A DNA stretch of 10,777 nucleotides from Goniomonas avonlea (Eukaryota > Cryptophyceae > Goniomonadida > Goniomonadaceae). A program made the position numbers and the translations under genes. The stretch lies in the NCBI GenBank assembly GCA_003573635.1, contig QUTJ01031301.1, positions 1 through 10,777 on the forward strand, in the 5' to 3' direction. The notes below the pieces were generated by a model. That model had not been told where the DNA came from, made no database searches, and saw nothing but the letters and a program-made list of their open reading frames with translations. This document shows, piece by piece, positions 1 through 9,200 of this stretch (positions within the stretch are counted from its first letter, which is position 1; each line of letters starts with the position of its first letter).

Positions 1-60
1 CAGGCATCAGGAGTTGGGACACATCAGGACAACGACAATGACTAAGGCATGGCCGCGCAC
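1..60 (-). other. Partial intron after exon 34
   Basis: Transcribed-strand sequence starting GTGCGCGGCC shows no ARM coding and has stop codons. It runs off the window. Confidence 0.65.
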
Positions 61-253
61 CAGTGCAGACGCGAGCCGAGGCCACCTCGTCAGCAGACTT
101 GAGGATGAGGCAGAGCGGCGGCAGAGCGCCCTCGGTGCCAGTGACTGCCTCTTCGGCGTGGTTGGCCATGTTGCGCAGCACGCCCATGGCCATGTCAATC
201 AGGAGAGCAGAGTTGGAGCGCACGCACGCGCTGATCGGTGCAATGCCGCCAGA
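61..253 (-). CDS. Exon 34: ARM repeat (last exon in window)
   Basis: 64 codons plus one base, leaving in phase 1. SGGIAPISACVRSNS, then MGVLRNMANHAEEAV, GALPPLCLILKSADE and ARVCT at the start of the next helix. The donor is taken as GTGCGC at 60. An alternative GTGGCC after GAG (exon edge at 94) is possible but would cut off the VASARVCT helix start. The gene continues beyond position 1. Confidence 0.85.
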
Positions 254-3200
254 CTGCGGAGGCATGAGAGGGGGCTGCGGTGGGCAACACCACAAGGACG
301 CGAATGGGGAGGCATGAGGGGGCAAGATGCGGTGAGTGCAACACCAGAAGGACCAGACGCACGCGAATGGGGAGGCATGAGGGGGCAAGATGCGGTGAGT
401 GCAACACCAGAAGGACCAGACGCACGCGAATGGGGAGGCATGAGGGGGCAAGATGCGGTGAGTGCAACACCAGAAGGACCAGACGCACGCGAATGGGGAG
501 GCATGAGGGGGCAAGATGCGGTGGGTGCCACACCAGAAGGACCAGACGCACAAGGGAAAGGAGTGGGAGCAAGGGGGGTTGCACAGAACAACACCAACAA
601 AATATGGAGGGAGCACATACGTGCACAAGTCGTGTGCAGTTGTCTGCGTTGCAGGCGAACGTGCGGATGACGGTGAGTGCTTGCTCCTTCACGGCCACGT
701 CTGGGTTATCCAACATTTCCAGCAATCTTGGAATTCCGCCCTCCTCCACCACCTGCTCGGTGTCAGAGCAAGGTTCAAAGGCCGTGCATTTCACGCTGGA
801 GGCCACGGCAGTACGCTCAAGCCAGGACACACAGGCACGGTACGACAGTCACGAGGTCGCCTAGCAGAGTAGACATCAGGTCCTGGACGCACCTTGGTCT
901 CAGCCTCGGCGGACACCGAGAGGTTGCGCAGCGCCACAGCCGCCAGTTCTTGAATTTGCTCGTCCTCGAGACGCAACAGCGCGATGAACCGCGGCAAAGC
1001 GTTTTCCTGTTTGTCATCGTCTGCAATGCGACCCACGACCCCAAAAGAAGCAGACGACGATCAAGACAGCGAAGGAAGAAGAAAAAGCAAACATCGACAG
1101 CTCTTGTTCCTGAGGAGCAGCACAGTGGGTTGATTGACACACCTGAACGATGGCGTTCTTGTTGGGCGCAAACATGGACAGGTTGGCCAAGGCTCCGCAG
1201 GCGTGCTTGACAACCCGCACGTTGGGACTGCCACGGACGCGCGGGTCACGTGCAGAGCGAAGAAGTCACGTGCAAATTTACCCAAGTCACACAAGGACGA
1301 CAACAAGTCACTGTGCATTGACGGTGCGAACAAGGAAGTCACGTGCATTAACGAGCAAGAAGGTCATGTGCAGTGCCAGGACGAGTGAGCAGTGCATCCA
1401 AGCACGGGTGGGCAGTGAGTCAGACAAGACAAGACAGACAGCGTGAGAGCCACCTGCGCAGGAGCGCGACGAGGGGAGGCACAGCCCCCTCAATCGCGAT
1501 TTGTTCGCGCAGAGCTGGGTGAACAGCCATGTTCCTGATGCAGCCCGCGCCCTGCTCCTGCACCGACTCTGCGTCCTTGAGCTGTGCGCGAGAGCATTAG
1601 GACGACCAGCACCGTGTCACCCATTACTGAAACGCCACTTGTCACCCACACCAGGAGCTGAAATCTAAGCACCGTCACACGAGTACCAGAACACACGCGC
1701 ACCAACGCCACACCAGTCCTTGAAGCCTCACGCACCACCAATATCACGCAACCAACACTCGCGCCGATGTCACCCACACCAGGAGTTGTACCCGCAACCT
1801 ACACTCGCCCACCAGTGCTGCTGATATCAGCACCAATACCAACTGCAACAGCACAAATCTTACCGCCAAGCTCCAAGTCGCAACGTTGCCAGTGGCACCA
1901 ACACCACACCAACCCCAACGTCACCCGCACGGCACTCACCTTGAGCAGGGCGATGAGGGGGGTCAGAGCGCCTTCCGCCGCAAGCGACAGCTTGATCGCA
2001 TCGTCCGTGGCCAAGTTGCGGAGGGCACCTGCCGCCTGCGCCAAAGTTAGAGCCCAGATATGGATTGGATACGAGTCGCGGAGGGGCGCCTAGTTAGAGA
2101 CCATATATGGATTGGATACGAGTCGCGGAGGGGCGCCAAGTTAGAGACCATATATGGATTGGATACGAGTCGCGGAGGGGCGCCAAGTTAGAGACCATAT
2201 ATGGATTGGATACAAGTTGCGGAGGGGCGCCAAGTTAGAGACCATATATGGATTGGATACAAGTTGCGGAGGGCACCAGCCGCCTGCGCCAAGTTAGAGC
2301 CGCCTGCGCAAGTTAGAGACCATCTCTGAATTCCATCCCCAACTCAACTTGCCCTCGTCCAAAATAGAGCAAACAGGTCCCAGCACCATTCAAGCTCCCC
2401 AACACTCTGGTCGGCACCGCACACACCTGCTCCTGCACAGAACGATCCTTGGATCGGAGCAGCGCGATCAGCGGCAGTAGCCCATCGGCCGTGACAATTC
2501 GCTTCTTGTTCCCTGCCGCGACAGCCAGATTTCGCAGCGCTCCGGCAGCCTGGGCAATGAATTGTGAGACGAAGCAATCGCACGAATTTCGTCCAGCAGT
2601 GCCCGGCAGACTGTGAATACGCGACAGCAGCAGTCATCATCAGGGAGTCGTTTGAGTGACAAGACACCGCACACACACAACACACAAACGCGCACGCTCA
2701 CGCACACGCACACACAAACGCGCAGCTTATTGCACCTGCTCTTGAATGTATTTCCGCGGGGCTTTGAGATGCTGGACAAGGAACTTGATAACGCCCTGCT
2801 CCACCAGCCTGGCATCGTTGTCCGGGTTGACGCTGATGTTTCTCACAATCACGCATGCCTGGACAGGTGTGAAAACAAGTTCGATCACAAGCGCATCAAC
2901 AACAGACAGACAAGCAGCCAAACACTCCAGTGGTATAAAACCAAGGAGAGGAAATAGCCACAGCACCACTCAAACGAGCAAAAGCACCACAGCAGGCGGA
3001 CAAACCTGTTCCTGCAACGCTTGGTCTTGACTGGACATGAGGGGCAGCAGCACAGCCAAAATTCCTTGTTGGACCACGAGAATCTGTTCAAAGGTTAACA
3101 ACCCTGCTATGACAGCAAAGAGAGCCGACCTCGTTGGCGGTGGAGGAGGCGGTGATGTTGCGGAGGGCGATGGCAGCATGCAGCTGGGCACTAGGAATAG

Positions 3201-6200
3201 CACTGCTGCCCATCAACCAGATGAGCTGCGGAATGCCACCCTCAGCACCGATGAGGTCTGCGGCACCAGCGTTCGCACTGTTGACGCGTCGCGTGAGCGG
3301 CAACACGCACCAGCAGCGCGAGGCTTACCTGACATTGCGCAGCGTGGCCACCGCGTGGTCAACAATGACGGGATTGTTCAAAGACATGACCTCCACGAGT
3401 CTTGCTATGCACGGGTTGGTTGTTATCAGCGACCTCTCAACGTTGCCGCAACTGCGAGAAGTGTGAGGACCGTCTGGCTGCCACGCTGCTACAAACCTGA
3501 GATTCCGCAATGTGCCCACTGTGTGAGTCAGTACGGCTTCGTTCTTTGAAGACAAGAGCGCAATTAAAGCTTCCAAGCCCCCATCCCAAACAAGTTTGTC
3601 GTCGTGCACATTGTCCACGCTTAGATTCCGACACACCACAGCTGCATTTTCCTGCATTCGTGATGTCAGCATCCCAGTCGCGGATCATGCGTTGGCGTGC
3701 GATACTTGTCCGAGGTGATGATGAGACCTCCCTGCCCCTCCCTTCTACTGAGCCCTGAGACCATGGCCTGCCCTCTCCCTGCCCCTCCCTTCTACTGAGT
3801 CCTGAGACCATGGCCTGCCCTCTCCCTGCCCCTCCCTTATACTGAGCCCGCCGAGACCACGGCCTGCCCTCTCCCTGCCCATCCCTTATACTGAGTCCGC
3901 TGAGACCATGGCCTGCCCTCTCCCTGCCCGAAAAATCGAGCCTGGCTTGTGCGGGCAACTGCAGCAGCAACAGCAACCAAACACTCGCCTGCAACTCGGC
4001 ATTGTCGCTGCGAAGGAACTTGATCAAGTAGACCATGCCGTTCTCGCGCAGGAAGTGCATTTTGCTCCTCGCGTTGGCAGAAACGTTTCGGATCACGCCG
4101 AGGGCGGCTTGCTGAACCGAGGGCGCGTCGTCGTACGCCAGACACGCTGCGATGGGCCCCATCGCTCCGTCCTGCCCGCGCCGTGAGTCTCAATTGCGGA
4201 CGACATCACAAAGGTAGTGGGCACCTGAAAGAGGTGGTTGTCGGCCTCAGCGTCCACAGTGACGTTGCGAAGGACAACAAGACAGTCCTCCAGCACTGTC
4301 ATGTCCGCGCTCCGCAACAAGTTCACCAAGGCCGAGAGTCCCCCCTCGCTGCCACAAGGTTGTCACCAACGTGCGCGCGCGCGCGAATCCGCATCAAAGC
4401 CAAGAGTCCTTGCTGTCCAGGCCCGACGCATAGAGGAGGCATAGAGGGACACGCACACACCCGCACGCGCACCTGATAATCAGCACTTTGTTTGCAGGTT
4501 GCACGCTCAGGTTGCGCAAGACTCCGACCTGCCATCTTGTCAGTCGCATGGCACTGCGAATCAACAAAACAAAAAAGCCAAGACATCAGCGTCAAAAAGC
4601 GGCAAAGAAGCGATGCGTACAGCAGCAGTTTGTATCTTTTTGTCAACGGCGCGAAGTAGAAAAATGAGGGGGGGGATCCCGCCCTCTTTTGCAATGCGCA
4701 ACTCGTTCTCGTCGGTGACACTAAGGTTGCGAAGTGCGTTGCATGCGTTTTCCTGATTGCAGCGTGAGAACAAGCACAGAGTTCAGAGATAACAGCATCC
4801 TCCGCACGGACACAGTCGACACATGTACGCGTGCTTGTTGCGACAAGGTGCACAGGTGCTGCAAGAAGCGTGTGGCAACAGGTTGGATACATACTTGAAG
4901 CGTGCTTGTTGCGACAAGGTGCAAGAAGCGTGTGGCAAGTTGGACAAATGTTTGTTGCAACAAGGTGCACATGTGCCGCAAGAAGCGTGTGGCAACCAGT
5001 TGGATGACACGCACACACAAAGATCCACTGGCAAAATGTTGTGAAGCAAGACGGAGTACGTGTGGGTGTACCGACCTGAAGGAAGTCGAGCGGAGAGCGC
5101 AGCAGCGCGACGAGGGGAGGCAGCACTTGCGCGTCGAGCATGGCCTGCTCGTTGAGCGGGTCCAGCGCCAGGTTGCGGATAATAATCGCCGCCTGCCGGA
5201 GACCAGATTAGGGGCCACGGGCAATGGTTGTGGAATGTCGGAACACTGCGACCAAGCACGCAGAACGGTGCCAATCAAGGTGCCAGGTTGACGACACAAT
5301 GCACTGTAGCAGGAAGGGATGAAGAGCTGAGCACACCTGTTCCTGGAAGCGAGGTTCCGAAGAAGTGAGCGCGGGCACTACTGCTGTAAGCACACCGTCT
5401 TGAACCATTTGCACCTGCCAAGTGGCGTTACGACTTCACGCATCGACGTGCCAGGCAGAGGTCGTCTCCTGGCTTGCAAATACGAATTGTGACACCAAGC
5501 ACTTGCTGACACGCACCTTGTTCGCTGGGTTGACGCTGAGGTTGCGCAGTGCCACGGACGCGTGTTCCTGTTTGATGCGAGGTCAGATGCGCCGTGACCG
5601 ACGGTACCACCAACCACAAATGCGGGACACTACAGGGACGTGCGTCACCTGAATGCGCTGGTTGGTGGTGCGAAGCATGTCCACAAGTGCCGGCACGGTG
5701 CCCGTGGCTAACAGCTCGGCCTCGTGCTCCGGTGACACGGAGACATTGCGGACGCACCCGGTCGCCTGCCGCACGCGTTACATAAACTGCAACTCCTCCA
5801 AAGGCGTGCATCATCTTCAGCTCCTCCAAAGGATTACAAGGGCACGCACGGCGGCCCTCACAGAGCAAGAGCCACGAGACATTGCATTCCACAGGTGTAA
5901 TTCGATCGATTACGCATCCGGCATTGTGGACTTAGAGCATGTGCGGAACTGTGTGTGCCCACCTGCTCCTGAACTTTTTCCGACACGCGCGGCTGCATCA
6001 AACTGACGAAGAGAGGCAGCACTTGCCGCTGCACCATCAGCCCGCGCACCGAAGGGTCAATCGACCTGCAGGCGCGCCGGTGAGTCGCTCGAGGACTTGT
6101 GATGGCGAGGGGCACACATTGTGCAGTACTGTGCGAAACATGCGAGAGCGAAGGGCACGCGCAGCGAATGCAGTGTTATGGCACACATGTTATGCAGTAT

Positions 6201-9200
6201 TATGGCACACATGTTATGCAGTGTTATGGCACACAGTATTACGGCGAGGGCAAGTCTCTTGTACATGTTGTGCATTGCTACCCCACGCATGCTATTGGCG
6301 GGGAGGCGCACATCGTGCCTCAGAGAGTAGGATGCGACACATAACACGGCGAGAGAGTGCAGGGTGCGGGGCTTAGGAACGCACATATTGTGCAGCGTCC
6401 CGCAAGCTTGTTCCACAATTTCCTCGTTCTCGGACTTGAGCAACTCGATCAACGGGAAAATTCCGTTTTCTTGAACCACCTGCGCGCGGGTCAGTCGAAT
6501 GACCTTGGGGAGAGCCAGCAAGCGACAGAAAGCGGACGGACCTTCTGGCGGTTGCCTTCGGTGGCGGTGAGGTGGCGCAGCGTGACCACGGCGTGCTCTC
6601 GCACCGAGTCCTCCGGCGACCGCAGCAGCGCGATGAGGAAGGGCAGCGCACCCTCGAACACAATCGCGTGCCTCACCTCTTCCAGCGTGGACAGATTCCG
6701 CAACGTTCCGCAACTGTACCGCGCGGTGAGCGCGCCCAGGACAAGCCAAGAAACTCGAACAAACACGAGGCGCAAGACAAGCAGGGAGAGGGAGGCGCAC
6801 CAGTGAAGTTGGAGCTGCACGTCCGGCGACCCCAGCATGGACACCAGCCCACGCACGCACCCATCCTCGAGGAGTCGGGGCTTGTTTTCCCCCAGAACGC
6901 TCAAATTCTGTCAGTTATGTGACTAAAGTGCATCGAGAGACAATGAGGCGGGACAATGACAAAAATGACAACGACAAAATGCGGGAAAGCATTGACAGAA
7001 CAAAACAACAAACGCCGAGGGAGCCAGACCTGCAAAACTGCAGCGGCCTGAACTCGAACAACAACAACAACAACACCACCAGCAGCACCAGCAGCACCAA
7101 CGCCAGCAGCACCGGCAAGGGCAACAGCAACAACAACACCACCAGCAGCACCACCAGCACCAGCAGCACCAACGCCAGCAGCACCAGCAAGGGCAACAGC
7201 AACAACAACTGCAACAGCAGCAGCAGCAGCAGCAGCAAGAGCGACAACGAGGGCGGTGACAGACCTGCAAAACTGCAGCGGCTTGGACGCGCGGGCGCAC
7301 CCTCGAGCCAAGGAGGACGTCCAGGAGCTTGGGCACGGCCCCAGACAGAACAATTTTGGCTTTGTTGCCTTGGTGGACGGCAAGGTTGCGAAGCACCACG
7401 CACACCTGTATGAAGGGTCAACAACAAATGATAAGAGTCGCGGGCGGCGGACAAGGCACGGCACCTGCTCCAGAATTTGTTCATCTTCGCTTGTGAGCAG
7501 ACGGGTTAGGGGCGGCAGGGCACCCTCTTGCACGACGGTGAGTTTGTTGTCGACGTTAACACTGAGATTGCGCAGCACGCCGGCGGCCTGGAGCTGGAGC
7601 ACCGGCGTGTTGCCGTTGAGGAGGGCCACCAGCGGCGTCAGCGCCCCCTCCTCCACAATGCGCACCTCGTTCACGTCCGACAGCGACAGATTTCGCAAAG
7701 TTACCGCTGCGTGCTCCTGGAGGGTTTGCGCGTCAGTCGATAGCTAGAGATCTCAGAGCAAGAAGGGAAAAAACATTAAAGAGTGAAGCGGCAGGGGAGG
7801 GAAGGAAGACAGAGGGGGGAGACCAGGGCGCGGACCTGGACGACAGGCGACCCGGTGTGCAGGAGCTGGATCAGGGCCGGCAGCGCGCCCTCCTCGACAA
7901 TCCGCGCTTCGTTCTCGGCGTCCAAGGAGAGATTGCGGAAGACGACAACCACCTGCGCGCCCACGTCACTGCTGCTGCGACAGCGACCCAAGACGAGTGG
8001 CGGCGCACTGCCTCACACAACATTGCGTTGAGATAAGTCACATCGCTGTCTGCCCTTGGTTGGATATCGCTGCACTTGGATAGGGGATACGTGGGCACGC
8101 CTATTCTTACGATACGTGAGATGTGTCGCCCACCTGTTCCATATGATATGGGATGGCACAATTGTTTGTGATGGTCTGAGACACACGTGACCCTGATGAT
8201 ATACGAGATGTGTGCCACACCTGTTCCTGGACGTTTGGATTTTTTGTGGAGAGGAGGGAGATGAGAGCGGGGAGTGCGTTGGCTCGAACAATCTTGGCCT
8301 TGTTCCTCTCGTGCACAGAGAGGTTTCGGATGCAAAGGATGGAGGACTCTTGCAGCAGGTCGTTGGTTGAGTTGAGCATCTGCGAGGGGTGTCTCAGGCG
8401 TGAAAGGACCGCAGAGGCGACGGGCACACCTGCACGAGCGGCTCCAGCCCTCCCTGCCCGACAATGGCAACGTCCGCACCGGGGAACAAACTCAGATTGC
8501 GCAGCGTGAGCGCGGCTTGCAATTGCACCTGCACCGGCAGTGTCAGAGTCAGAGGCCAGCGAGTGGCCCGCCGTCGTGCTCACAGATGAGCCAGTTGCAA
8601 CGTGTACAACTGCTCGACATTGCGCGCATTGGGGTCATGCAGAACCCAGGTTGGAGAATACGGGCGTGAGGTGGAGAATACGTACGCTAGGAAACCCGCG
8701 ATGGAGAGGACGTACGCAAGGAACCCAAGATGGAGACTACGGACGTGAGGTAGAGTACGCTCGGGGACCCTCTTATGGAGAGGACGTATGTGAGGGAACC
8801 CAAGATGGATATAAGTACGCTCGGGAACTCGCTATGGAGAATGCGTACGCTCGGGAACTCGCTCTCGGATGGAGAATACGTACGTTCGGAACCCACGGTG
8901 GAGAACATGCACGCTAGGGATCCCAAGAGGGAGAACCCAAGGTGGAGAATACGTACGAGAGGGGAGCCAAGATGGGGAATACGTACGTTGGGGAACCCGC
9001 TATGGAGAAGCTCGACGAGAGGGAAGACGCCGTTGAAGTTGAGAATCTGCTCCTTGTTGGCCTCGGACACGCTCAAGTTCCGCAGAGCACCGGCCGCGTG
9101 CTCCTGTCTTGTGCGTGAGAGAAAGTCTGGGAGCGAGGGGGGACAATTCGTGTTGCGCCATTTTTCAACATCTCCAGCGCCATTTCAGAAATGAGCTACT

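Noticed and set aside
14-670. 218-codon open frame on the plus strand, and its minus-strand counterparts 195-830 and 199-618
   Set aside because: Most of it is the 63-nt minisatellite, whose length keeps every stop-free frame open. It overlaps ARM exons on the other strand and resembles no protein family.
1007-1036. Acceptor TTGCAG upstream of exon 32
   Set aside because: It would put ENALPRFIALL out of frame after the phase-0 exon 31. The AAACAG acceptor at 1007-1009 fits.
2061-2295. Regular 47-nt and 63-nt repeats resembling CRISPR arrays
   Set aside because: The whole unit is repeated with no unique spacers, and the setting is a spliced eukaryotic gene.
3037-3549. 170-codon open frame on the plus strand
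   Set aside because: It is the antisense of ARM exons 23-26 and has no recognisable domain.
3989-4171. GT donor at GCGA|GTGTTT after exon 22
   Set aside because: It would leave one extra base plus a codon and shift exon 23 out of its ARM frame. The GC donor keeps both phase and repeat length.
4323-5141. 272-codon minus-strand frame
   Set aside because: It reads exon 18 in frame, then runs through the repeat-filled intron and crosses exons 19 and 20 out of the ARM frame. ARM phase supports splicing at 5076 instead.
6919-7413. Plus-strand frame rich in Asn, Ser and Thr, like a low-complexity protist protein
   Set aside because: It comes from the AAC/CAGC microsatellite inside an intron and continues antisense through ARM exon 10. 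Nothing outside the tract looks coding.
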